Below are positions 50,981 through 59,221 of a stretch of DNA of 64,000 bases, one piece after another. Positions within the stretch are counted from its first letter, which is position 1; each line of letters begins with the position of its first letter. The translations under genes and the position numbers were made by a program. The notes under the pieces are model-generated. The model saw nothing but the letters and a program-made list of their open reading frames with translations, was not told the DNA's origin and made no database searches. This stretch comes from Paenarthrobacter sp. A20 (GTDB lineage: Bacteria; Actinomycetota; Actinomycetes; Actinomycetales; Micrococcaceae), in contig NZ_JALJWH010000001.1 of assembly GCF_024168825.1 (NCBI RefSeq), forward strand, positions 930,001 through 994,000. The letters run 5' to 3'.

Positions 50981-52107
50981 CGCTTGATGCCACCCCGTAC
51001 AGCGCCGTTGCCACGCATAAGCCACAGGAAGAAGGGCGCTCCGACGGTAGCGGTGAGGATGCCCAAGGGAATCTCGGCAGGCTGCGCCACCGTGCGGGCC
51101 AGCAGGTCAGTGAGCATGAGGAAGAGAGCCCCGCCAAAGATCGTGACGGGCAGCATGCGGCGGTGATCTGAGCCCACCAGCATGCGCGCGGCGTGCGGCA
51201 CCACCAAGCCAACAAATCCGATGCCGCCGCACACGGCAACCGTGGTGGCAGTCAGTAACGCCGTGGCCAGCAGGAGGGTCCGACGCAGCGATTCCACGTT
51301 GACGCCCAGGGCCGTGGCTGTTTCGTCACCGGCCAGGAAGGCGTTGAGCGCGCGGGATCGGAACATGGCGAAGACGCTGATGGCCACGAGTGCCACACCC
51401 GGCAGCAGCAGTTGCGGATAGGTGGCTGCGGAAACGCTGCCCAACAGGAAAAACAGCACACTGTAGACGTTCTGGGCATCGGTGGTGATGGTCAGGAAGT
51501 TGGTGATCGCGGAGAGGAGTGAGCCCAACGCCACGCCCGCCAGGATGAGCCGGGAGGGTGCAATCACGCCGTCCTGTTTCGCGAGCAAGTACACCAGGGC
51601 CGTCGCGGCCGCAGCTCCCGCGAAAGCCGACGCGTTCAAGCCCAGCCCGCCAACCGCCGTCGAGCCTGCCACGATGGCCAGTACGGCTCCCACTCCCGCC
51701 CCGGCTGAAACGCCCAGGATGTACGGCTCGGCGAGTGGGTTGCGGACGTTCGCCTGGAGGAGGGCCCCGGCCAGAGCCAGGCTGGCCCCGGCAATACCGG
51801 CCAGGAGCGCGCGGGGGAGCCGGAAGCTCCATACGGCTTGGTCCTGGGGCACGGTGAGTGAGCCGTCGGACATCCATGGCAGGCCAGGGATCAGGTGCCC
51901 GGCCATGATTTGCAGCGATTCAAGGAACGTTGTTTGCAGTGGCCCGGTGCTGCCCGAGACCACCAGAAGCACCACGATTCCGAGCACCAGCAGGGGTGTC
52001 AGCAATCGTTCAAGCGCTGACCTGCGTGGGCGGGCGGGGCTGGCGGATGGGGCGGGGCGGTTGCCACTGACTGGGCGTTCGAGGTCAGCGGTCATGGAGG
52101 AGTCCAA
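50977..52107 (-). CDS. Metallophore-type ABC importer permease (FecCD family)
   Basis: A 376-residue permease with ten helices. I keep TTG 52107, which has AGGG five bases upstream; ATG 52095 is an alternative four residues in. Conserved segments: VWSFRLPRALLAGIAGASLALAGALLQANVRNPLAEPYILGVSAGAGVGA and GIGFVGLVVPHAARMLVGSDHRRMLPV, ending with AEIPLGILTATVGAPFFLWLM. It is the first gene of the importer operon and lies just downstream of the second 7-1-7 box. Confidence 0.93.
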   Translation of the reverse strand: MDSSMTADLERPVSGNRPAPSASPARPRRSALERLLTPLLVLGIVVLLVVSGSTGPLQTTFLESLQIMAGHLIPGLPWMSDGSLTVPQDQAVWSFRLPRALLAGIAGASLALAGALLQANVRNPLAEPYILGVSAGAGVGAVLAIVAGSTAVGGLGLNASAFAGAAAATALVYLLAKQDGVIAPSRLILAGVALGSLLSAITNFLTITTDAQNVYSVLFFLLGSVSAATYPQLLLPGVALVAISVFAMFRSRALNAFLAGDETATALGVNVESLRRTLLLATALLTATTVAVCGGIGFVGLVVPHAARMLVGSDHRRMLPVTIFGGALFLMLTDLLARTVAQPAEIPLGILTATVGAPFFLWLMRGNGAVRGGIKR

Positions 52108-52130
52108 TCACGCCCTGACACTATCTTAAA

Positions 52131-52145
52131 TGAGAATGATTCGCA
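52131..52145. promoter_or_regulatory. Second Fur/Zur-type 7-1-7 box, importer operon
   Basis: TGAGAATGATTCGCA is a 7-1-7 inverted repeat with one mismatch and shares its first nine bases except one with the box at 40977. It lies 24 bases upstream of the permease start; a possible minus-strand -10 (GATAGT) follows, so binding would block transcription. Confidence 0.8.
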
Positions 52146-52207
52146 TATATGAGGTGCCGAGGTGACCTTAAATGCCCACGTTGCTGGGTGGGATTGCTAT
52201 GAGGTGT

Positions 52208-52786
52208 TCACCTTGGCGCGGGCAACCCGGCCGCGGGCAAACCAGTGGCTGGAACGCCCGCGGCGAGCTCGGCGGCGGCGAGGGCTTCGGCCAGGCGCTC
52301 GACGGCGGCCCGGTAGTCAGTTCCAGCTGTCACCCTGCAGTATTCGGCTTCCCGCATGGCCCGGGTGAGCGCCGCCGTTTCCGCGGTCCGAACGTCCGTC
52401 ATGGCCGGAAAATCGATGGCCTGCGCGGGGTCCAGTTCGTAGCGGCGCCACTGGGCAAGGATGTGGGCATGGCGGGCGGCATCGTCGGTAAAACCGGCAC
52501 GACGGCGGGGCTCGGATGCGTGGATGCGTTCAACTTTGTGGATGCTGGCCAAGGTCCCTGCCGCAGTAACGATGGCGACCAGGACCATGATGAGCCCAGC
52601 CGGGGGCCATTGCACGGCAGGGACGAGGACGGCGGGAAGTATCACCACCAGGCCACCGAACAGATCCCAAAAGATCGTGTCCGGCTCCGGGCCGCGGCCG
52701 TAGGTCAGTTTCCTGTGCAGGACAAACGTGGTTGCTGCGGTTGCGAGAACCAGAGCTACACCCCACAGGAGCATCATGGCGGGCAT
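52208..52786 (-). CDS. Membrane protein of unknown function
   Basis: A 192-residue protein; ATG 52786 is preceded by GGAGG at 7 bases, so I prefer it over a GTG 24 bases upstream. Three helices occupy residues 1-100 (MLLWGVALVLATAATTFVL, LFGGLVVILPAVLVPAV, GLIMVLVAIVTAAGTLASI). A soluble helical tail follows (EYCRVTAGTDYRAAVERLAEAL) and ends in GVPATGLPAAGLPAPR, a short repeat. No family recognised. It is on the same strand as the importer operon but lies upstream of the metal box, so it is probably separate. Confidence 0.7.
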   Translation of the reverse strand: MPAMMLLWGVALVLATAATTFVLHRKLTYGRGPEPDTIFWDLFGGLVVILPAVLVPAVQWPPAGLIMVLVAIVTAAGTLASIHKVERIHASEPRRRAGFTDDAARHAHILAQWRRYELDPAQAIDFPAMTDVRTAETAALTRAMREAEYCRVTAGTDYRAAVERLAEALAAAELAAGVPATGLPAAGLPAPR

Positions 52787-52913
52787 CGGACCACCTCCAG
52801 GCGACATCACGTTGCTTTGATTTCAGTATGCGCCAGTGGCTGCGAGGATACGAGGGGTCACGGGTGGCCCGGCACGCCGTGATTTGTCGTACCCGGGGCG
52901 TAGCCTAGGCACC

Positions 52914-53297
52914 ATGAGACTGAAAATGTGCAGCATCCATGTCAAGGACCCCGCCGCAGCGCACACGTTTTATACGGAGACGCTGGGCTTCGAGACCCTC
53001 ATGGCCATGCCTGAGTACAACCTCTTCATCATCAAGGATCCCGGCGCGGACAACAGCAATTCACCCGGGCTTCTGTTGGAACCCAGTGACAACCCCATCG
53101 CCTCCAATTACATGAACGCCCTGCACGAGTCCGGCCTGGCTGCCATCACCTTCGGCGTGCCCGATGTCCAGGCCGAGTATGAGCGCTTGCTGGCCGCCGG
53201 CGTGACGTTCCAAGGTGAACCCTCCGAGGATCCCTCCGGCGTCAGCGCAGTCTTCGACGACGGTTGCGGCAACTTCATTCAGCTCCACCAGGACTAG
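52914..53297 (+). CDS. VOC-family (glyoxalase-like) protein
   Basis: A 127-residue single VOC module starting at ATG 52914. KMCSIHVKDPAAAHTFYTETLGFE at the N-terminus and AVFDDGCGNFIQLHQD at the end give the usual beta-alpha-beta-beta-beta halves, with His8 and Glu/Gln positions for a metal partly conserved. Substrate unknown; family members include bleomycin- or fosfomycin-resistance proteins and glyoxalases. A strong terminator follows. Confidence 0.85.
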   Translation: MRLKMCSIHVKDPAAAHTFYTETLGFETLMAMPEYNLFIIKDPGADNSNSPGLLLEPSDNPIASNYMNALHESGLAAITFGVPDVQAEYERLLAAGVTFQGEPSEDPSGVSAVFDDGCGNFIQLHQD

Positions 53298-53322
53298 CCA
53301 GGCAGCGGGACTGGTTAAACAA

Positions 53323-53352
53323 CTGTGGCCGGGACGAAGGTCCCGGCCACAG
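53323..53352. terminator. Bidirectional terminator
   Basis: Perfect 13-base arms CTGTGGCCGGGAC / GTCCCGGCCACAG with a GAAG loop, between the convergent VOC and DUF5997 genes. Confidence 0.9.
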
Positions 53353-53363
53353 CTCAGTTATAG

Positions 53364-53813
53364 CTACGCGTGGTCGCGCTTGGAAGTCTTCGGGGCGTCG
53401 CGCTTGGCCGCGGCGTTGTCCCTGGCTTCCTTGGTAGCTGCCTTCTTGGCGGCTTCGTCCTTGACGCGCTGGGCTTCGGAGCGGACGGCGGCGTGCGTGG
53501 CGCGCTCGGTGACCAGCCACTGCGGCGGAGCCTGCAGCAGCTCGGTGATTTCCGCCGTCGTGAGTGCATCCTCAACTCCGCCGCGGGCGAGGCCGCTGAT
53601 GGAGACGTTGAGTTTCTGTGCGACCACCGGGCGCGGGTGCGGACCGTTGCGGCGCAGTTCGGCGAGCCACTCCGGCGGGTTGGCCTGGAGTTCGGCGAAT
53701 TCATCGCGGGAGATGGACGAATCCTGGAACTCCTGGGGTGTCGCGGGCAGGTAGATGCCGAGTTTCTTGGCAACTGTTGCCGGCTTCATGGACTGGGAGT
53801 TCGAGGACGTCAT
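53364..53813 (-). CDS. DUF5997 family protein
   Basis: A 149-residue protein with the DUF5997 core KPATVAKKLGIYLPATPQEFQDSSISRDEFAELQANPPEWLAELRRNGPHPR and a repeat-like second unit (AEITELLQAPPQWLVTERA). The C-terminal 40 residues are charged Ala/Lys/Arg/Asp-rich coil. It is divergent from the LysR-domain gene, a pairing common in actinobacteria. Function unknown. Confidence 0.85.
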   Translation of the reverse strand: MTSSNSQSMKPATVAKKLGIYLPATPQEFQDSSISRDEFAELQANPPEWLAELRRNGPHPRPVVAQKLNVSISGLARGGVEDALTTAEITELLQAPPQWLVTERATHAAVRSEAQRVKDEAAKKAATKEARDNAAAKRDAPKTSKRDHA

Positions 53814-53846
53814 GCTTCAAGGGTATCTGGCCGGTACTGTGAGTGT

Positions 53847-54572
53847 GTGCCAGCCGCTGAAGAATCCGTCGAAACAACAGAGCCCTTACCCGGCCTCCGC
53901 TTCGCCTATGTTGCGGGTGTGACTCCTGGGAAATGGATCCGGCGGTGGGAAGAACGGATGCCGGACTATCCGTTGCACGCGTTCATGTCGGACGACGATG
54001 CGCAGCTTACGGTGTTGCGTGAAGGTTCCGCGGACCTCAGCTTTGTTCGGTTGCCCGTGGACCGCGAAGGCTTGAACGTCATCCCCCTCTACGAAGAGCA
54101 GCCCGTGGTGGTTGCTCCCAAAGGCCACGAGATCTCGGTGTTTGAAGAGGTGGCCCTCGAGGACCTGTCCGAGGAAAACTTCCTCGACATCGAGGAAATG
54201 GGTGGGCCGGACATGGCCCTCCAGGTGGTTGCCTCCGGTGCAGGGCTGGCGATTCTGCCGATGTCCGTAGCGCGGCACCTGAATGCCAAAGACACTGTCA
54301 TGCGGCGCCTGACCGGTGCTCCTACGACTCAGATTGGCTTGGCGTGGCTTGTTGGCACGGACAGTCCCGTGATGGAGGAATTCATCGGGATCGTGCGTGG
54401 GCGGACGGCGCAGAGTTCACGCCAGCCCTCGGCCCAGCAGGAGAAGCCGAAAAAGGCGCCCAAGCCTGATCGTCGCGGCGGTGGCCCCAAGAAGCCTGCA
54501 GTTGCGCAACGCTACGCGCCGAATCCGGACAAGGGCCGCGGGAAGGGCTCGCGCAAGAAGGGCAAGCGGTAA
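53847..54572 (+). CDS. LysR-type substrate-binding domain protein without HTH
   Basis: A 241-residue protein; GTG 53847 is the only sensible start in the short gap after DUF5997, so no DNA-binding domain can precede it. The effector-binding fold is visible: GLRFAYVAGVTPGKWIRRWEERMPDYPLHAFMSDDDAQLTVLREGSADLSFVRLP and VVASGAGLAILPMSVARHL. The C-terminal 60 residues are very basic (KPDRRGGGPKKPAVAQRYAPNPDKGRGKGSRKKGKR), possibly binding nucleic acid. It may work with DUF5997. Role unknown. Confidence 0.82.
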   Translation: MPAAEESVETTEPLPGLRFAYVAGVTPGKWIRRWEERMPDYPLHAFMSDDDAQLTVLREGSADLSFVRLPVDREGLNVIPLYEEQPVVVAPKGHEISVFEEVALEDLSEENFLDIEEMGGPDMALQVVASGAGLAILPMSVARHLNAKDTVMRRLTGAPTTQIGLAWLVGTDSPVMEEFIGIVRGRTAQSSRQPSAQQEKPKKAPKPDRRGGGPKKPAVAQRYAPNPDKGRGKGSRKKGKR

Positions 54573-54586
54573 CAGCTGGTCCAGGC

Positions 54587-55285
54587 CTACGCGCCGTGGA
54601 TGGCGGTCTGCTGCTGCTCGGAACGGTTGAGGTAGGCCAGGAGAAGGTCCCCGGCGCGTTCAAGTTTGCCGGCTTCCAACGCTGAGCAGATCTGCTCGTT
54701 TTCCTTGAGCCAGTCGCTGTAAAAGTGCGCGTTCATGGTGGCCTTGTGGAAGTACAGCCGCATCTCGGCCAGGACCTGCGCCATGATCGTGTCCAGCCGG
54801 TTGCTCTCGGCCAGGGCAACGATTGCTCCGTGGAAATGCTGGTTGGCGCTGCCCAATCCTTCGTTGTCGTCGGCGGCTGCTGCGCGTTTGCCCTCTTCGA
54901 CGGCGGCCCTGACGGCGGCGATGCGCTCGGGTGAACCTCCTGCGCGGATCGAACTGACCTCGATGGCCCGGCGGACCGTGTAGACGTCGTGGATGTCGCC
55001 GGCCTCAAGGGTGGCCACGTAGACACCTTTGTTGGGCTGACGGAGGAGGAGCCGTTCGCCGGCCAGTTCTGCGAAGGCCTCCCGGACGGTGTTCCGGGAG
55101 ACGCCCAGATCCTCGGCGATGGTGGCCTCGGTCAGTTTGGCACCGGGAACCAGGAATCCCTCGGCCAGTTGGTAGCGCAGTTCCTCGGCAACCCTCTCGG
55201 CAACCGATGGGACTCTCAGGCGGACCCGTGCGCGTGCGCCATCAAAGCCAGGGTGTTCGCTTTTTTCCTGATCTGCACTGGCCAT
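54587..55285 (-). CDS. GntR-family regulator of the 5-oxoprolinase operon
   Basis: A 232-residue FCD-type GntR regulator. Winged helix: LRYQLAEGFLVPGAKLTEATIAEDLGVSRNTVREAFAELAGERLL; the C-terminal domain has NQHFHGAIVALAESNRLDTIM. The start ATG 55285 lacks a strong ribosome site; an upstream in-frame start would cross the operator. It is divergent from pxpA with a 25-base near-palindrome between them. Probable ligand 5-oxoproline or a related amide (inference). Confidence 0.85.
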   Translation of the reverse strand: MASADQEKSEHPGFDGARARVRLRVPSVAERVAEELRYQLAEGFLVPGAKLTEATIAEDLGVSRNTVREAFAELAGERLLLRQPNKGVYVATLEAGDIHDVYTVRRAIEVSSIRAGGSPERIAAVRAAVEEGKRAAAADDNEGLGSANQHFHGAIVALAESNRLDTIMAQVLAEMRLYFHKATMNAHFYSDWLKENEQICSALEAGKLERAGDLLLAYLNRSEQQQTAIHGA

Positions 55286-55320
55286 GACACCAAAAGTACA
55301 CGATTGCCGGAAATCGGTAT

Positions 55321-55345
55321 CGCTGGATCGTTGAACAATCCAGCG
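55321..55345. promoter_or_regulatory. 25-base near-palindromic operator between GntR and pxpA
   Basis: The outer eight bases on each side (CGCTGGAT / ATCCAGCG) are perfectly complementary and the centre is GTTGAAC; only one pair besides the central base is mismatched. It lies 50 bases upstream of pxpA. Confidence 0.8.
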
Positions 55346-55394
55346 AAATAGTGCATGCTGGATGTAACGCACATCACGAGGCAGGGATCACATC

Positions 55395-56153
55395 ATGGCA
55401 ATCATCGATTTGAACAGCGACGTCGGAGAGTCATTCGGACGCTGGACGCTCGGCGATGACGCTGCCATGTTTGAGTCCGTCTCCAGCGCAAATGTTGCGT
55501 GTGGATTCCACGCCGGCGACCCCAGCGTCATCCGCAGCACCTGCGCTAAGGCGGTACAGGCCGGCGTCGTGATTGGTGCCCATGTTGGCTACCGCGACCT
55601 CGCCGGATTCGGCCGCCGCTTCATGGACATCGATCCCCATGAACTGGCCGATGACGTGGTGTACCAAATCGGTGCGCTGCAGGCGTTGGCGGCCACCACA
55701 GGTGCGCGCGTCCAGTACGTGAAGCCGCACGGCGGCCTCTACAACGCGATCGTCAAGCACACCGCTCAGGCGCGTGCCGTCGTCGATGCTGTGAAATCGG
55801 TGGACCCCAACCTTCCGATCCTCGGCCTCCCAGGTTCCGAAGTCCTGCGTCTTGCTGAAGAAGCCGGTCTTCGGGGCGTTGCCGAGGCATTTGCTGACCG
55901 CGCCTACAACCCTGATGGAACACTCGTCTCCCGCTCACAACCAGGTGCCGTGCTTCACGATCCTGCTGAAGTGGCGGAGCACGTCCTGCGGATGGCCACC
56001 GAACAGTCCGTGAGGACCATTGACGGTTCCATCCTGAATATCCGCGCGGAAAGCATCTGCGTGCATGGTGACTCACCCGGAGCCGTTGCTATGGCTACCG
56101 CCGTGAAGTCCGCTCTGGGCGCTGCCGGCGTAACTGTCGGCTCGTTCCTCTAG
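55395..56153 (+). CDS. pxpA: 5-oxoprolinase subunit A (LamB/YcsF family)
   Basis: A 252-residue protein: [43 protein letters not shown] at the N-terminus and [11 protein letters not shown] near residue 110 are diagnostic. PxpA, with PxpB and PxpC, hydrolyses 5-oxoproline to glutamate using ATP. It heads the operon pxpA - transporter - pxpBC - biotin carboxylase. Confidence 0.93.
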   Translation: MAIIDLNSDVGESFGRWTLGDDAAMFESVSSANVACGFHAGDPSVIRSTCAKAVQAGVVIGAHVGYRDLAGFGRRFMDIDPHELADDVVYQIGALQALAATTGARVQYVKPHGGLYNAIVKHTAQARAVVDAVKSVDPNLPILGLPGSEVLRLAEEAGLRGVAEAFADRAYNPDGTLVSRSQPGAVLHDPAEVAEHVLRMATEQSVRTIDGSILNIRAESICVHGDSPGAVAMATAVKSALGAAGVTVGSFL

Positions 56154-56200
56154 CCCATCCCGGGCGCCCCGCACCATCCCTCATCCCCCCGGAGGACATC

Positions 56201-57550
56201 ATGACCAGCACCAACAATGCAGCCAAGGCAGTGACAAGGAAGCCACCGCCCGGCGCGCTCAAGGCGTACGTTGCCAGCCTCACCGGCACCTCGCTGGAGT
56301 ACTACGACTTCGCCATCTACTCGGTGGCCTCGGCCCTCGTGTTCCCCAAGATCTTCTTCCCGGGCAATGACGAGTTTGTTGCACTGCTTCTCTCGTTCTC
56401 AGCTTTCGCGGTGGGCTACCTGGCCCGTCCGATCGGTGGCGTCATCTTTGGTCGCCTCGGTGACAAGATCGGCCGCAAGTACGTCCTGGTCTTCACGCTC
56501 GTCCTCATCGGCGTGGCAACAGTGCTCATCGGCGCCCTGCCCGACTACTCCGTCATCGGGGTGGCGGCTCCAACAATCCTTGTGCTGCTGCGTCTGGCGC
56601 AGGGCATCGGCGTCGGCGGCGAGTGGGGCGGCGCAGTGCTGCTGTCCAGCGAATTCGGTGACCCGAACAAGCGCGGCTTCTGGTCTTCTGCCGCCCAGAT
56701 CGGCCCGCCCGCCGGCAACCTCATGGCCAACGGCGTCCTTGCCATTCTCGCCGCGTCCCTCAGCGACGAAGCATTCCTCTCCTGGGGCTGGCGCGTAGCC
56801 TTCCTCGCTTCCGCTCTCCTGGTGGTCTTCGGCCTGGTCATCCGCCTCAAGCTGGAAGAAACCCCGGTGTTCAAGGCCATCCAGGCCCAGGGCGACCGTC
56901 CCAAGGCTCCCATCAAGGAAGTCTTCACCACGCAACCCAAGGCGTTGGTGGCCGCGGCTCTCTCCCGCGTTTGCCCCGACATCCTGTACGCCCTGTTCAC
57001 TGTGTTCGTCGCCGTTTACGCCACCAAGCAATTGGGCATGACCACGGGCAATGTCCTCTCCGCCATCCTGATCGGTTCAGCCTTCCAGCTGTTCCTGATC
57101 CCGCTGGCCGGAGCGCTGACTGACCGCTTCAACCGTCGCTGGGTCTACGGCATCGCTGCAGCAGCCACCGCTGCCTACATCCCGCTGTTCTTCCTGATGA
57201 TCCAGGGCAAGTCAGTGGCCATGCTGACCGTGGGCACCGTCATTGGCCTGGCGCTCCACGCCTTCATGTACGGCCCGCAGGCCGCTTTCATCACTGAGCA
57301 GTTCCCGGCGCGACTCCGGTACGCTGGCAGCTCGCTGGCCTACACCCTGGCCGGTGTGATCGGTGGAGCTGTTGCACCCATCATCTTCACGGCCCTCTAC
57401 GGCGCCGCTGGCGGTGGCTGGTACCTGATTGCCGTGTACATCCTCGTCGCGGCTGTTGTCACGATCGTGGGCATGCTCCTCGGCCGCGACCCCGAGCCGG
57501 AGGAAGATATCCGGTTGATGCAGGGGACACACGCTCAGCCGGCGGCGTAG
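56201..57550 (+). CDS. MHS-family MFS transporter
   Basis: A 449-residue, 12-helix symporter of the metabolite:H+ (MHS/ProP-ShiA) type: GTSLEYYDFAIYSVASALVFPKIFF, RPIGGVIFGRLGDKIGRKYVLV, LRLAQGIGVGGEWGGAVLLSSEF. Position between pxpA and pxpBC implies uptake of 5-oxoproline or a similar cyclic amide or organic acid. The start has GGAGGACATC upstream. Confidence 0.9.
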   Translation: MTSTNNAAKAVTRKPPPGALKAYVASLTGTSLEYYDFAIYSVASALVFPKIFFPGNDEFVALLLSFSAFAVGYLARPIGGVIFGRLGDKIGRKYVLVFTLVLIGVATVLIGALPDYSVIGVAAPTILVLLRLAQGIGVGGEWGGAVLLSSEFGDPNKRGFWSSAAQIGPPAGNLMANGVLAILAASLSDEAFLSWGWRVAFLASALLVVFGLVIRLKLEETPVFKAIQAQGDRPKAPIKEVFTTQPKALVAAALSRVCPDILYALFTVFVAVYATKQLGMTTGNVLSAILIGSAFQLFLIPLAGALTDRFNRRWVYGIAAAATAAYIPLFFLMIQGKSVAMLTVGTVIGLALHAFMYGPQAAFITEQFPARLRYAGSSLAYTLAGVIGGAVAPIIFTALYGAAGGGWYLIAVYILVAAVVTIVGMLLGRDPEPEEDIRLMQGTHAQPAA

Positions 57551-57556
57551 CTAAAA

Positions 57557-59221
57557 ATGGAAACCGTGATGCAAACGACCACCGCTAAAAGGGTTCGCTC
57601 CGTCAGGCCCGTCGGCACCCGTGCCGTTCTGGCCGAATTGGACGGCCTGCAGGACGTGCTCGCCCTGCAGGACATGCTCTATAAGTCCCCGCTTCCCGGC
57701 CAGGTAGATGTACTCGCCGCCGCGGAAACGGTCATGGTGGTGGGTGAGTCAGCGGCAGCCACACGTGCCATCGGTGCGCGGCTGCTGGAGCTGGAACTCA
57801 CCACGCCGGAGGTCACCGACTCCGGGCTGGTAGTCATCGACACCGTGTACGACGGCGACGATCTCGCTGACGTCGCGGAGCTGACCGGACTGAGCGTGGA
57901 TGGCGTTGTTGCCGCGCACACAGGCCAGATCTGGACCGTCGCCTTCGCTGGCTTCGCGCCCGGTTTCGGCTACATGGTGGGCGAGAACGAAGCCCTCACG
58001 GTCCCTCGCCGGTCTTCCCCGCGCACGGCAGTTCCCGCCGGATCCGTTGCTCTCGGTGGTCAGTACTCAGCCGTTTACCCCCGCCGTTCACCGGGCGGTT
58101 GGCAGTTGATTGGCCGGACCGGCGCACGGATGTGGGACCTGGACCGCGCGCAGCCAGCGCTTGTGAGGCCCGGCGACCGCGTTCAGTACCGGGCCGTGCG
58201 CGACGTCGTGACCACCGGAGCTTCGGTGGCGCGCGAACCTGAAACGGAGCACCACCCTGAGTCCGGAGTGAGGATCCTCAACCCGGGCGCACAGAGCCTC
58301 ATCCAGGATCTCGGCCGTCGAGGCTTTGGCCCGCTGGGTGTCTCTGCCGCTGGTGCCCTGGACCGGGCGTCGCTGCGACGGGCCAACCGGCTGGTAGGCA
58401 ATGGCTCCTCGGTCGCCGCCATTGAGACCGTCAATGGCGGGCTCACGGTTGAGGCCATCGGCGACCAAGTGATTGCCGTGGCAGGTGCGCCGACCACCCT
58501 GACTGTCCAGCCGCCGTCGTTGGTTGAGTCCGACGACGACTCCGCGCCGGGCGCGCCGCGGACCGTTCCGATGGCTACAGCTTTCGCGCTGCTCGACGGC
58601 GAAGTGCTCACCCTGGGTGCGCCCGAGTCCGGGTTCCGAAACTACGTGGCAATCCGTGGCGGAGTGGACGTTCCCGAGGTTCTGGGCAGCCGCTCGGCGG
58701 ACACGATGTCAGGGATTGGACCGGCCCCACTGGCCGTCGGGCAGGAGCTCCCGATCGGCGAGGCCACGGTCTCCACCGCAGTTGGCAGCCCCGAACTGCA
58801 ACCGGATTTCCCCGGCGCCGGCGTCACGGTATTGGACGTAGTTCCAGGGCCACGCGCCGACTGGTTCGACCAGGAAGCCCTGGATTCATTGTGCAGCCAG
58901 GAATGGTTGGTCACGCCGCAGTCCAACAGGGTGGGCATGCGTTTGGACGGAGCACCGCTCCAACGCACGCGCGAAGGTGAGCTTCCCAGTGAAGGGACCA
59001 TGGCCGGAGCACTCCAGATCCCACCCGCTGGGCTCCCCGTGTTGTTCCTTGCGGACCACCCCATCACTGGCGGCTATCCGGTAATCGGAGTGGTTTGCGA
59101 TGAACACCTGGACCGTGCCGCCCAAGTCCCTCTTGGCGGGCGTATCCGCTTCCGGTTCGTACCGGATTCACTGGACGCCACCACACCCTTCACCACGACT
59201 CCGGAAGAAGTGAGTATTTGA
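57557..59221 (+). CDS. pxpBC: Fused 5-oxoprolinase subunits B and C (KipI-KipA type)
   Basis: A 554-residue protein. Residues about 15-215 are PxpB/KipI ([52 protein letters not shown]); about 230-550 are PxpC/KipA ([104 protein letters not shown]). In E. coli these are separate proteins; fusion is common in actinobacteria. The start could also be ATG 57569. Its stop overlaps the biotin carboxylase start. Confidence 0.92.
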   Translation: METVMQTTTAKRVRSVRPVGTRAVLAELDGLQDVLALQDMLYKSPLPGQVDVLAAAETVMVVGESAAATRAIGARLLELELTTPEVTDSGLVVIDTVYDGDDLADVAELTGLSVDGVVAAHTGQIWTVAFAGFAPGFGYMVGENEALTVPRRSSPRTAVPAGSVALGGQYSAVYPRRSPGGWQLIGRTGARMWDLDRAQPALVRPGDRVQYRAVRDVVTTGASVAREPETEHHPESGVRILNPGAQSLIQDLGRRGFGPLGVSAAGALDRASLRRANRLVGNGSSVAAIETVNGGLTVEAIGDQVIAVAGAPTTLTVQPPSLVESDDDSAPGAPRTVPMATAFALLDGEVLTLGAPESGFRNYVAIRGGVDVPEVLGSRSADTMSGIGPAPLAVGQELPIGEATVSTAVGSPELQPDFPGAGVTVLDVVPGPRADWFDQEALDSLCSQEWLVTPQSNRVGMRLDGAPLQRTREGELPSEGTMAGALQIPPAGLPVLFLADHPITGGYPVIGVVCDEHLDRAAQVPLGGRIRFRFVPDSLDATTPFTTTPEEVSI

